Assembly: GCA_028817435.1 (NCBI GenBank)
Contig: JAPPPQ010000023.1
Span: forward strand, 246,836-310,835
Origin: Deltaproteobacteria bacterium
GTDB lineage: Bacteria > Myxococcota_A > UBA9160 > UBA6930
Length of the DNA stretch: 64,000 nt
Direction: 5' to 3'
Both the position numbers and the translations under genes were made by a program. The notes under the pieces are model-generated. The model made no database searches. It was not told the DNA's origin and saw only the letters and a list, made by a program, of their open reading frames with translations. Shown piece by piece: positions 19,175 through 27,369 of the stretch (within the stretch, counting starts at the first letter, position 1; the number at the start of each line of letters is the position of its first letter).

Positions 19175-20082
19175 TGCAGCCGCGCCCGCGGGACCGCCGG
19201 GCGCGCAGGCTGCGCGCCGCACTGGCGCTGGCCTGCGCCGCGCTGGCGCTTTCGCTGCCGCTGCCCGTAGCGGCGGTGAAGCTGCGGGATGTGCCGCGCG
19301 GCGGCGCGAACCCGGCGGATGCGCCGGACGCGCCGGGCGGCGAATCGAAGGCGCAGAGTCAGCGGGAGCGCCCGCGCAGCCGCGGGCGAGAGCGGGAGCC
19401 GCAGTCCGCGCAGAAGCGGCCGCGCGGTCTCACAATCGGCCTGCGCGCCAGCACTCTGGGTGCCGGGGTGGAGCTCGAGTATCCCATCAACCACTTCATC
19501 CGCGGGCGGCTGCTTTACAACCGGCTCGATGTGGATTTCGAGCAGAAGCTCTCCGGCATTGAATACGATGTGGATCTCGACCTGCAGAGCTACGGGCTGA
19601 TCCTGGACCTGCACCCCTTCGCCGGCAGCCTGCGCCTCAGCGCCGGGGCCATGATGAACGACAACAGCATTGCCGCCAGCGCAATGACCACCGGAAACCG
19701 CACCGTCAACATCGGCGGCCGCGACTACGCAGGCAGCCTGAGCGTGGATGCCGTCTTCGACGATTTCTCCCCCTACGCCGGCATCGGCTGGGGCGGCGGC
19801 AAGCGCCGGGGCTGGAGATACCACTTCGACATCGGCGCCCTCTACCAGCGCAACCCCGAACTCAAATTCAGCGGCATGGCGGGAACGGCTGGAACGCGCT
19901 GTAGCTTCACCGTGAGCGCCAGCGGCGCTGTGGATGTGGTGAGTACCTCCTGCCCCGGCGCTTCCGCTCTGCAAGCCGACCTGCAACGCGACCTCCAAAC
20001 CGAATTCAACGAACTCAAAGACGACGCCCGCGGCTTCAAGTGGTATCCCGTCATCTCCCTCGGCCTCGAATACCGCTTCTGA
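19174..20082 (+). CDS. Predicted outer-membrane beta-barrel protein
   Basis: The 302-residue protein has a signal peptide (basic start, then ALALACAALALSLPLPVAA) and a charged, low-complexity linker rich in Arg/Ser/Pro (about 40-85). About eight amphipathic strands follow (for example TIGLRASTLGAGVELEYPI, RGRLLYNRLDVDFEQK, PYAGIGWGGG), and it ends YPVISLGLEYRF with a C-terminal aromatic, the outer-membrane assembly signal. The pattern resembles OmpW/opacity-type small barrels. Its ATG shares an A with the stop of the cytochrome gene (TGATG), so the two are coupled. No specific function can be named. Confidence 0.75.
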   Translation: MQPRPRDRRARRLRAALALACAALALSLPLPVAAVKLRDVPRGGANPADAPDAPGGESKAQSQRERPRSRGREREPQSAQKRPRGLTIGLRASTLGAGVELEYPINHFIRGRLLYNRLDVDFEQKLSGIEYDVDLDLQSYGLILDLHPFAGSLRLSAGAMMNDNSIAASAMTTGNRTVNIGGRDYAGSLSVDAVFDDFSPYAGIGWGGGKRRGWRYHFDIGALYQRNPELKFSGMAGTAGTRCSFTVSASGAVDVVSTSCPGASALQADLQRDLQTEFNELKDDARGFKWYPVISLGLEYRF

Positions 20083-20106
20083 ATTGCCACGGCGGGAGGT
20101 TTTTGG

Positions 20107-21933
20107 GTGGAGCGCATGGAGCCGGGGGCGCTGCCGGAGGTGGCGGCGGATGCGGAGAGTCCCGATGTGTGGGGCTTTGCGGATACGGCGTTTCGCGTGC
20201 TGCCCAATGGCAGTGTTGTGCTCACGGGCTCGCGCTATCCGCTCTGCGGCGCGGAGCTTGCGGATCTGCTGCCCTGGATGCAGGAGCAGATCGGAATTGA
20301 GTTGCGGCCTGCGGATACGCGTGAGTCGGGCTACCCCACGCGGATTCCCGAGGCGCGGGAGAATCCGGCGCTGCTGCGCGCGCTGCGCGAGTTGCTGCCC
20401 GAGGAGGCCATCTCGACAGCCCCGGAGCTGCGGCTGCGCCACGGCCACGGCCACACGCTGGACGAGATGTGGGCGATCAAATTCGGCGCTGTTTCGCGCG
20501 TGCCGGATCTGGTGGTGTTTCCGCAGCGCGAGGAAGATGTTGAGGCGCTGGTGGCGGCCGCAGCGCGCCACGGCGCTTGCCTGATTCCCTACGGCGGCGG
20601 CACCAATGTCACCAACGCGCTGGCCTGTCCGGAGCGCGAAACGCGCAGCATTATTTCGGTGGATATGCGCCGCCTCGGCCGCATTCTGTGGATTGATCCC
20701 GCCAATCAAATGGCCTGCATCCAGGCCGGCGCAGTGGGACGGCATATTGCGGCGCAGCTCGCCGAGCACGGCTTCACCCTGGGGCACGAGCCCGACAGCA
20801 TTGAGTTCTCCACGCTGGGCGGCTGGATCGCCACCCACGCCAGCGGCATGAAGAAGAATCGCTACGGCAACATCGAGGATCTGGTGCTGGATATGAATGT
20901 GGTGACGGCGCAGGGCGCTTTTTCGCGCAGCGCGGTGACGCCGAGAGAATCGGTGGGCAGCGACGCGCGGCGCTGGCTCTTCGGCTCCGAGGGCGGGCTC
21001 GGCATTGTGACCCGGGCCGTCGTGAAAATCTTTCCGCTGCCGGAAGTGCAGCGCTACGACGCGATTCTCTTTCCGGATTTCGCGCGCGGGCTGGCCTTTC
21101 TGCACGATCTCACCCGCCAGTCCACGCCGGCGGCCAGCGTCCGCCTGATGGACAACCTGCAGTTTCAGCTCGGCCAGGCGTTGAAGCCGCGCGCTGCGGG
21201 TTTTCGCGCGCTGCTGCGCGCCGCCCAGCGCTTTTATGTCACCCGCCTGCGCGGTTTTGATGCGCAGCGCATGGCGGCCTGCACGCTGCTTTTTGAGGGC
21301 GGGCGCGGCGAGGTGCGCCGCCAGCGCCGCGCCGCCCTGCGCATTGCGCGGCGGCATGGCGGCATGGGCGCGGGCGAAGAGAACGGCAGGCGCGGCTACC
21401 AGCTCACCTTCGGCATCGCCTACATCCGCGATTTCGTCATGCGCCACCACATTCTGGCGGAATCTTTCGAGACCTCTGCGCCGTGGAGCGAGGCGCTTTC
21501 CATTTGCGAGGGCGTGAAGCGCCGCATCCGCGCCGAATACCGCGCGCGCCAACTGCCGGGCCACCCCTTCATTACCTGCCGCATCACCCAGCTCTACCAC
21601 ACCGGCGTTTGCATTTACTTTTACTTCGCTTTCCACTGCAAGGGCGTTGCCAACGCCGATGCGGTGTTCGCCGAGCTCGAGCGCGCCGCCCGGGATGAAA
21701 TTTTGCGGCGCGGCGGCTCGCTCTCCCACCACCACGGCGTCGGCAAGATTCGCCAGCGCTTCCTGGGCCGCGTGCTTGAGCCCGCGGCGCTGGCCTGGGC
21801 CGCCGATTTGAAGCGCGCAGTGGACCCCGGCAATGTCTTTGCCGCCGGAAACTTCGCGGCTCATGCAGAGCGGCAGCCCGGGCCGCAGCCCGAACCGGAC
21901 CGGACGCAGGCGCGCGCGGGCCGCGCCGAGTGA
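20107..21933 (+). CDS. Alkyl-dihydroxyacetonephosphate synthase-like FAD enzyme
   Basis: The 608-residue protein strongly resembles animal AGPS, which swaps the acyl chain of acyl-DHAP for a fatty alcohol and so makes the ether bond. The FAD domain shows IPYGGGTNVTNAL, GHEPDSIEFSTLGGWIAT and ASGMKKNRYGNIEDLV. The cap domain has RLMDNLQFQLGQALKP and SFETSAPWSEA. The active site carries CRITQLYHTGVCIYFYF (the catalytic tyrosine region) and SLSHHHGVGK, with three histidines at 541-543. A GTG start follows GGGAGG. It overlaps the fatty acyl-CoA reductase gene by four bases, coupling the two steps of ether-lipid formation. The C-terminal 25 residues are extra and disordered-looking. Confidence 0.9.
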   Translation: MERMEPGALPEVAADAESPDVWGFADTAFRVLPNGSVVLTGSRYPLCGAELADLLPWMQEQIGIELRPADTRESGYPTRIPEARENPALLRALRELLPEEAISTAPELRLRHGHGHTLDEMWAIKFGAVSRVPDLVVFPQREEDVEALVAAAARHGACLIPYGGGTNVTNALACPERETRSIISVDMRRLGRILWIDPANQMACIQAGAVGRHIAAQLAEHGFTLGHEPDSIEFSTLGGWIATHASGMKKNRYGNIEDLVLDMNVVTAQGAFSRSAVTPRESVGSDARRWLFGSEGGLGIVTRAVVKIFPLPEVQRYDAILFPDFARGLAFLHDLTRQSTPAASVRLMDNLQFQLGQALKPRAAGFRALLRAAQRFYVTRLRGFDAQRMAACTLLFEGGRGEVRRQRRAALRIARRHGGMGAGEENGRRGYQLTFGIAYIRDFVMRHHILAESFETSAPWSEALSICEGVKRRIRAEYRARQLPGHPFITCRITQLYHTGVCIYFYFAFHCKGVANADAVFAELERAARDEILRRGGSLSHHHGVGKIRQRFLGRVLEPAALAWAADLKRAVDPGNVFAAGNFAAHAERQPGPQPEPDRTQARAGRAE

Positions 21934-23198
21934 GCGCCGCGCCGCCCCGCGGCCGGGAAGTCCTGCTCACGGGCGCCACCGGTTTTCTCGGCAAGGTGCT
22001 GTTGCGCCAACTGCTAGAGCAGGCCGATGCACTGGGCATCGCCCGCATCCACGCGCTGGTGCGTCCGGCTTCCCCGGCGGCCGAGGCGCGCTTTGCGCGC
22101 AGCCTGCGGCGCGCGGCCTGCTTCCACGGGCTGCGCCCGGAATTGCTGCAGCGTTTGCAGGTTCTGCCGGGCGATCTCTCCCTTCCGCACTGCGGCATTG
22201 CCCCCGCGCAGCGCGAAGAACTGCGCGCCCGCGCAACTCATGTGATTCACGCCGCCGCCGCCGTGGACTTCGATCTGCCCCTGGGCGAGGCGGCGCAGGC
22301 CAATGTGGCGACGGCGCTCGAAGTGCTCGAGCTTGCGCGGAGTATGCGGCGGCTCGAATCGCTGCTGCACATCTCCACCGCCTATGTGACACCGCACCCC
22401 GGCGCGGGCGTGGCCATCAAAGAAGCGCCTGCGCCGCTGCCGGAATCCGCCGAGCTCTTGTGGCAGCGCATCCGCAGCGGCCGCGCCGCAGAGCGCGCGC
22501 TGCTCGCCGCCTCAAAACATCCCAACACCTACACCTTCTCGAAGTGCCTGGCCGAGCAACTGCTGCTCGCGCGCGGGCGCGAATTGCCGCTTCGCATTCT
22601 GCGCCCTTCCATTATCTCCGCCAGCTTCCGCCATCCCGCCCCCGGCTGGATAGACAGCGCCGCCGCCTTCGCCGCCTTCGTCGCGCTGATCGGCCTCGGC
22701 CGTTTGCGCGCGGTGGTGGCGCATCCCAAAGCGCGCCTGGATCTGATCCCGGTGGATTGGGTGGCCGGGCGCATTCTGCACGCCATGTCGCTGCCCGCCG
22801 AAGCCCCCGCGCCGCTGCTGCACATCACCGCCGGGCCGCGCAACAGCCCCAGCATTGAGGAATGCCGCGACCGCATTCTCGCCTTCTTTCGCGCGCATCC
22901 CACCGAGCGCCGCCCCGCCATCCGCTACCTGGGGCCGCCGGGGTTGCGCTTCGCCGCGGCCCACCGCCTGCACCACGAACTCCCGCTCCGGCTGCGCGGC
23001 CTGCGCTCGCCCCCTGCGCGCCGCCGCGCCCGCCTGCTGCTCGGCCAACTCGAGCAGCTGAACCGCGCCTTTCCCTACTTCACCCAGCGCACCTTTCACT
23101 TCGAGAGCAGTATGCCCCTCGACCTGCCGGGATTCGATCCGCGCGAGTATGTGAGCACCGTATCGCGCGGCGTTTCCCGGCACATTCTGCGGCGTTGA
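21930..23198 (+). CDS. Fatty acyl-CoA reductase (alcohol-forming, male-sterility/NAD_binding_4 type)
   Basis: A 422-residue extended short-chain dehydrogenase. The NADPH loop GATGFLGK lies at 15-22, the substrate-domain signature HISTAYV at 147-153, and the active site is Tyr201-x3-Lys205 in YTFSK, followed by LRPSIISAS. This is the pattern of FAR enzymes that reduce fatty acyl-CoA to fatty alcohol with two NADPH, and of the related thioester reductase domains. The GTG start overlaps the stop of the alkyl-DHAP synthase gene (GTGA). Fatty alcohol is precisely the co-substrate of that enzyme, so the two genes make biochemical sense as a unit. Confidence 0.85.
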   Translation: MSAAPPRGREVLLTGATGFLGKVLLRQLLEQADALGIARIHALVRPASPAAEARFARSLRRAACFHGLRPELLQRLQVLPGDLSLPHCGIAPAQREELRARATHVIHAAAAVDFDLPLGEAAQANVATALEVLELARSMRRLESLLHISTAYVTPHPGAGVAIKEAPAPLPESAELLWQRIRSGRAAERALLAASKHPNTYTFSKCLAEQLLLARGRELPLRILRPSIISASFRHPAPGWIDSAAAFAAFVALIGLGRLRAVVAHPKARLDLIPVDWVAGRILHAMSLPAEAPAPLLHITAGPRNSPSIEECRDRILAFFRAHPTERRPAIRYLGPPGLRFAAAHRLHHELPLRLRGLRSPPARRRARLLLGQLEQLNRAFPYFTQRTFHFESSMPLDLPGFDPREYVSTVSRGVSRHILRR

Positions 23199-23217
23199 TT
23201 GGGGTTTTTGCGCTGGG

Positions 23218-23290
23218 TGGGCCCTCCAGGATTCGAACCTGGGACCTACCGGTTATGAGCCGGCTGCTCTGACCGCTGAGCTAAGGGCCC
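23218..23290 (-). tRNA. tRNA with CAU anticodon, probably tRNA-Ile2 (lysidine type)
   Basis: The minus strand folds into a full 73-base cloverleaf. The acceptor stem has seven pairs (GGGCCCU with AGGGCCC) and discriminator A at 23218. The D arm has GCUC/GAGC, the anticodon stem GCCGG/CCGGU holds loop CUCAUAA, and the T arm is CCAGG-UUCGAAU-CCUGG. The anticodon is CAU. The 5' end (GGGCCCTTAGCTCAG) and the wobble pair at the top of the anticodon stem match E. coli tRNA-Ile(CAU) better than elongator tRNA-Met, so lysidine-modified tRNA-Ile2 is preferred. The CCA end is not encoded. Confidence 0.93.
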
Positions 23291-23330
23291 GTTGCGGGTA
23301 GGCTAGCGCAGGGCGCGCGGGGGGCGTAAA

Positions 23331-24710
23331 ATGGCTGCCATGCCTGCCCCCGCCGCGCCCGCAGATTCCGCGAATCCGCACATCGCCGCCGTCATTGGCG
23401 GCGCCACGGCTGGTGCCGAGGTGGCGGGGCGGCTGGCCGGGCGCGGCGTTCGCGTGGTCGTCTTCGAGATGAACCCGCGCCCCTACGGCAAGATCGAGGA
23501 CGGCCTGCCGCGCTGGCACGAGGGCCTGCGCCGGAAGGAATACGAGAACATCGCCTCCAAGCTGGCGCGCCCCGGCGTGGAATTCGTCCCCCGCACCCGG
23601 GTGGGCGCAGATCTCGATTTCGACGAGTTGTGCCGCGATTGGGGCTTTTCGGCGGTGGTGCTGGCCAACGGCGCATGGCGCGACAGGCCGCTGCCCGTCC
23701 CCGGCGCGGAGGAAATGGTGGGGCGCGGCCTCATTTATCAAAACCCCTTCATTATCTGGTTCAATCACTCTGGCGAATCGGACTACGCGGGCGAGCGCTT
23801 CGAGCCGCAGGACGATGTGCTGGTGGTGGGCGGCGGCCTGGCCTCTATTGATGTGGTGAAGGTGCTCATGCTCGAAACCACCCGGGCGGCGCTGGCCGGC
23901 CGGGGCATTCGCGCCGAGATGCTCGAGCTGGAGGTGAAGGGCATTCCCCGGGTGCTGGCGCAGCACGGCATTGCTTTCGGCGATCTGGGGCTGTCCGGCT
24001 GCACGCTCTTTTACCGGCGGCGCGCAGAAGATATGCCGCTGGTGGAGATTCCCGAAAACGCCGCCGCAAAGCTCCGCGACAAGATGCTGACCGCGCGCGG
24101 GCGGCTGCTGCAAAAGGCCATGGACAAGTATCTCTTCCGCTTCGAGCCGCTCTCCGCTCCAGAATCGCTGATTATCAAGGAGGGCCGCGTGGCGGGTCTG
24201 CGCTTGCAGCGCACCCGCATTGAGAACGGCCGCGTGGTTGGCGCCGGAGAACACTACGAGCGCCGCGGCGCTTATGTGATCAGCTCCATCGGCTCCATTC
24301 CCGAACCCATTCCGGGCATTGGAATGAAGGGCGAGCTCTTCGATTTTTCGGACTGGGAAATTGGCCGCCTGCCGGGCTACCCCAACCTGTTTTCTGTCGG
24401 CAATGTGGTCACGGGCAAGGGCAACATCGTGGCTTCGCGCAAGCACGCCGGGCAGGTCTGCGAGGCGGCAATTGAATCTTTTCTCGGGCTCTCCGGCGAG
24501 CACGGCGCAGAGGCGCAACTGGCGGGCGCGGATCCGGCGCTGGCCGCCCGCGCCGAGGCCATTGCCGACGAAATCGGCCGCGCCGCCAGGCCCTCGCCGC
24601 AGGCAGCGCAGGCCATTTTCGAGCGGGTGCGCGCGCGGCAGCAGGCCGTGGGATACCGGGGCGACCTGCAGAGCTGGCTCGCCGAAGTGACTCCGCCGGA
24701 TTTCGCGTAG
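23331..24710 (+). CDS. FAD/NAD(P)-dependent oxidoreductase (ferredoxin-NADP reductase/GltD-like)
   Basis: A 459-residue two-nucleotide-domain oxidoreductase. The FAD-binding segment AAVIGGATAGAEVAGRLAGRGVRVVVFE lacks the strict GxGxxG but keeps its position (about 19-46). The second Rossmann motif, VLVVGGGLASIDVVK, lies near 165, and the C-terminal FAD contact reads LFSVGNVVTGKGNIVASRKH. It resembles adrenodoxin-reductase/glutamate-synthase-small-subunit folds that move electrons between NADPH and an iron-sulfur protein. The start is at 23331 or three codons later. Its stop overlaps the GTG of the AICAR transformylase by one base; that pairing is unexplained and is the best clue to its role. 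Confidence 0.82.
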   Translation: MAAMPAPAAPADSANPHIAAVIGGATAGAEVAGRLAGRGVRVVVFEMNPRPYGKIEDGLPRWHEGLRRKEYENIASKLARPGVEFVPRTRVGADLDFDELCRDWGFSAVVLANGAWRDRPLPVPGAEEMVGRGLIYQNPFIIWFNHSGESDYAGERFEPQDDVLVVGGGLASIDVVKVLMLETTRAALAGRGIRAEMLELEVKGIPRVLAQHGIAFGDLGLSGCTLFYRRRAEDMPLVEIPENAAAKLRDKMLTARGRLLQKAMDKYLFRFEPLSAPESLIIKEGRVAGLRLQRTRIENGRVVGAGEHYERRGAYVISSIGSIPEPIPGIGMKGELFDFSDWEIGRLPGYPNLFSVGNVVTGKGNIVASRKHAGQVCEAAIESFLGLSGEHGAEAQLAGADPALAARAEAIADEIGRAARPSPQAAQAIFERVRARQQAVGYRGDLQSWLAEVTPPDFA

Positions 24711-25867
24711 TGGACGAGCTGCGCTACGGAATCAACCCGCACCAGCGTTTTCACGCGGCGGAGGCATTGCATGGGAGCGCGCCGGTGCGCGTGCTGAACG
24801 GCAAAACCTCCTTCATCAACTGGCTCGACGCGCTGAACGCCTGGCAACTGGTGCGCGAAGCCCGCGCAGCCACGGGATTGCCGGCGGCGGCATCTTTCAA
24901 GCATGTGTCGCCGGCGGGCGCAGCGCTGGCCGTGCCGCTTTCTCCCGGCCTCGCCCGCAGCTACGAGGCCGAAGGCCTCGAGCTCAGCCCGGCGGCCACT
25001 GCCTATGTGCGCGCCCGGGGCGCAGATCCCAAGTGCTCCTTTGGCGATTTCGCGGCGCTCTCGGAAGAATTGGATTTGGAAACCGCTCGCGTGTTGCGTG
25101 GCGTGATCTCCGACGGCGTAATTGCGCCGGGCTTTGCGCCCGGTGCGCTTGAAATTCTGAAGCAGAAAAAGCGCGGCGCTTTCATTGTGATGCAGGCCGA
25201 TGCGGATTTCGAGCCGCCGGAGCGCGAGAGCCGCGAGGTTTTCGGCATACGCCTGGTGCAGGACCGTAACGCGCGCATTCCCGCCGAATCCGATCTCTCG
25301 CAGGTGGTGTGCGGCGCGCTCAGCCCCGAGGCGAAGCGCGATTTGCTGCTGGGCCTGGCCGCCATCAAATTCACCCAGTCCAATTCCATGGGCTTTGTGC
25401 TGGGCGGGCAGACCATCGGCATTGGCGCAGGGCAGCAGAGCCGCGTGGATTGCACCCGGCTGGCTGCCGGCAAGGCCGATCTCTGGCGGTTGCGCAGCCA
25501 TCCCAAGGCGCTGGGCCTGCGCTTCCGCTCAGAGGTGAAGCGGCAAGAGCGAATCAACTGGCGCGTCCGCTACCTGGAGGGCGATTTGGACTCTGGCGAG
25601 GCCCGCGCATTGGCGGCGGCGCTGGAAAAACCCGCCGAGCCGCTCGGCTTGGAGGAACGCCGCGCGTGGCTGGCGCGGGAAGAGGACATTGCGCTGGTCT
25701 CCGACGCCTTCATTCCCTTTCGCGACAACATTGATCTCGCCGCGCGCCACGGCGTCCGCTTTGTGGCCGAGCACGGCGGCAGCGCGCGCAGCGGCGAAAT
25801 TGAATCCGCCTGCCGCGAGCATGGCATTGCGCTGGTGCGCACCGGGCTGCGGCTCTTTCATCACTGA
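24710..25867 (+). CDS. Stand-alone AICAR transformylase domain protein (PurH C-terminal domain only)
   Basis: This 385-residue protein covers only the formyltransferase half of PurH and has no IMP cyclohydrolase domain. Family motifs are intact: LRYGINPHQ (4-12), FKHVSPAGAA with the catalytic Lys64-His65, KFTQSNSMGF around Asn225, GIGAGQQSRVD, DAFIPFRDNID and the C-terminal GLRLFHH. Residues about 258-290 (WRLRSHPKALGLRFRSEVKR) form an insertion known from the long, eukaryote-like AICARFT type. It would formylate AICAR with 10-formyl-THF. The GTG start overlaps the oxidoreductase stop. It may supplement or replace bifunctional PurH, or act on another amide; the sequence does not decide. Confidence 0.85.
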   Translation: MDELRYGINPHQRFHAAEALHGSAPVRVLNGKTSFINWLDALNAWQLVREARAATGLPAAASFKHVSPAGAALAVPLSPGLARSYEAEGLELSPAATAYVRARGADPKCSFGDFAALSEELDLETARVLRGVISDGVIAPGFAPGALEILKQKKRGAFIVMQADADFEPPERESREVFGIRLVQDRNARIPAESDLSQVVCGALSPEAKRDLLLGLAAIKFTQSNSMGFVLGGQTIGIGAGQQSRVDCTRLAAGKADLWRLRSHPKALGLRFRSEVKRQERINWRVRYLEGDLDSGEARALAAALEKPAEPLGLEERRAWLAREEDIALVSDAFIPFRDNIDLAARHGVRFVAEHGGSARSGEIESACREHGIALVRTGLRLFHH

Positions 25868-26289
25868 GCGTCTGCATTCCCGGCTTCGATTTCTTTCACG
25901 CAGAGACAGAATCCATCCAGGCTCAGCACCTGCACGCGTGCGCCCGCCTCAATGAAATTGCCGACGGCCCGCGCCCGCCACAACTCGGGGCCGATGCGCA
26001 CCCAGCCCGCCGGCGCCAGGCGCTCCTGCGCAATTCCCGAACGCCCGTCCAGTGCAAAGGGGCCGGACTGCGGGCCGGGGGCGTAGGCGCGCCAGACCAG
26101 CGGAAACATCGCAATATCCTTCAGCACCCAGAGCGCCACGGCGAGAAAGGCGGCGCGGCTGCCGATATCAAACGAGTGGCGGGCAATGACGGCGGCGCTG
26201 ATGGCCAGCGCAATGCCCGGAAGCTGCATCAGCGCGTAGCGCAACAGTGTGCGTGCATCCGGCCCGGAGCCGCGCCGCGCGCCGAACAT
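25861..26289 (-). CDS. NfeD-like membrane protein with C-terminal OB domain
   Basis: A 142-residue protein with two hydrophobic segments (about 17-36 and 44-65) and a soluble C-terminal part containing SGIAQERLAPAGWVRIGPELWRA. This is the beta-barrel (OB) domain typical of NfeD proteins (LxPxGxVrigGexw.A). NfeD proteins partner with stomatin/SPFH proteins in membrane quality control; no such partner gene is visible here. It converges on the AICAR transformylase gene and overlaps its 3' end by seven bases, and lies five bases beyond the aspartate-semialdehyde dehydrogenase stop in the same direction. Confidence 0.75.
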   Translation of the reverse strand: MFGARRGSGPDARTLLRYALMQLPGIALAISAAVIARHSFDIGSRAAFLAVALWVLKDIAMFPLVWRAYAPGPQSGPFALDGRSGIAQERLAPAGWVRIGPELWRARAVGNFIEAGARVQVLSLDGFCLCVKEIEAGNADAQ

Positions 26290-26294
26290 TGCGC

Positions 26295-27317
26295 TCAGGC
26301 GAGCCCGCGGCGCATCATTTCCTCGGCAATCTGAATGGCGTTGGTGGCCGCGCCCTTGCGCAGGTTGTCCGCCACCTGCCAGAGCCAGAGCCGGTTGCTG
26401 CCGAGGTCCCTGCGCACGCGGCCCACCAGCACATCGTCCTGCCCCGCTGCATCGCGGGCGCTGGGGAAGCGGTTTTGCGCGGGGGCATCCACCACCTTCA
26501 CGCCGGGGAAGGCGGCCAGCGCCTCCCGCGCCGCCTCCGGCGAGAGCGGGGTTGCGGTTTCCACCAGCATGGAAGCCGAGTGCCCCACCTGCACGGGCAC
26601 CCGCGCGCAGGTCATGGAGACCTGCAGTTCCGGGTCGCAGAGAATCTTGCGCGTTTCCAAAAGCAGCTTCATTTCCTCGCTGGAATAGCCGTCATCGCGG
26701 AAGTTCTCGCAGAGCGGCAGCACATTGTCGGCGATGGGTGCGGGGTAGAAATCGGGCGCGGGCGCGCGGCCCTGGGCGATCTCTTCCGACTGCCGCGCGA
26801 GCTCGTCCAAACCGGGCTTGCCGGAGCCGCTCACCGCCTGCATCGTGGTCACCACCACCGAGCGCAATCCCGCGGCGCGGCGCAGCGGTTCCAGGACCAT
26901 GGCGAAGCCGATGGTGGTGCAGTTGGGGCAGGCGACAATGCCGCGCTGCTTTTCGAGGGCCTCCGGGTTGATCTCGGGGATCACCAGCGGCACCTCGTCG
27001 TCCATGCGCCAGGTGCTGGATTTGTCCACGGCAACGCCGCCGCGCTTCACCACCTCGGGCGCAAGGCTCTTCGAGAGGCTGCCGGTGGCGGCGAAGAAGG
27101 CGAAATCCACGCCGTCAAAGGCTTCGGGCCGGGCCTCTTGCACCGGAATCTCGCTGCCCGCAAAGTGCACGCGGCTGCCCACCGAGCGCGCGCTGGCCAG
27201 CGCGCGCAGCTCGCCGACGGGAAAGCCGCGCTCGGCGAGCAGTTGCAACACCACCTCGCCCACGGCACCGGTGGCGCCCACCACGGCTACGGTCCGCCCG
27301 CGCTCTGCTCGATTCAC
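26295..27317 (-). CDS. asd: Aspartate-semialdehyde dehydrogenase
   Basis: A 340-residue enzyme that reduces aspartyl phosphate to the semialdehyde for lysine, threonine, methionine and cell-wall precursors. Key parts: AVVGATGAVGEVVL (11-24), SARSVG, FAATGSLSK, the catalytic cysteine in ACPNCTT (Cys133), AVSGSGKPGLDEL and RVPVQVGHSASM with the active-site histidine. The GTG at 27317 with a GGAGGG site is the start; the open frame continues upstream only as the antisense of intergenic DNA and of the next gene. Usual length for the family is 335-370. It is the only clearly essential-looking biosynthetic gene in this stretch. Confidence 0.95.
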   Translation of the reverse strand: MNRAERGRTVAVVGATGAVGEVVLQLLAERGFPVGELRALASARSVGSRVHFAGSEIPVQEARPEAFDGVDFAFFAATGSLSKSLAPEVVKRGGVAVDKSSTWRMDDEVPLVIPEINPEALEKQRGIVACPNCTTIGFAMVLEPLRRAAGLRSVVVTTMQAVSGSGKPGLDELARQSEEIAQGRAPAPDFYPAPIADNVLPLCENFRDDGYSSEEMKLLLETRKILCDPELQVSMTCARVPVQVGHSASMLVETATPLSPEAAREALAAFPGVKVVDAPAQNRFPSARDAAGQDDVLVGRVRRDLGSNRLWLWQVADNLRKGAATNAIQIAEEMMRRGLA

Positions 27318-27369
27318 TGCCGCCCTCCAAGTAGAAGTTCGGGGAGCATTCCGCCTGCGCGGGGTTTTG

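Noticed and set aside
19123-21864. Open frame of more than 900 codons on the minus strand opposite the barrel and alkyl-DHAP synthase genes
   Set aside because: Antisense artefact; no recognisable domain, and the plus-strand proteins are clearly homologous to known families.
23218-23290. Elongator tRNA-Met as identity of the CAU tRNA, and use of this tRNA as an integration site
   Set aside because: Acceptor and anticodon-stem details fit tRNA-Ile2 better, and no integrase or direct repeat of the tRNA end is present nearby.
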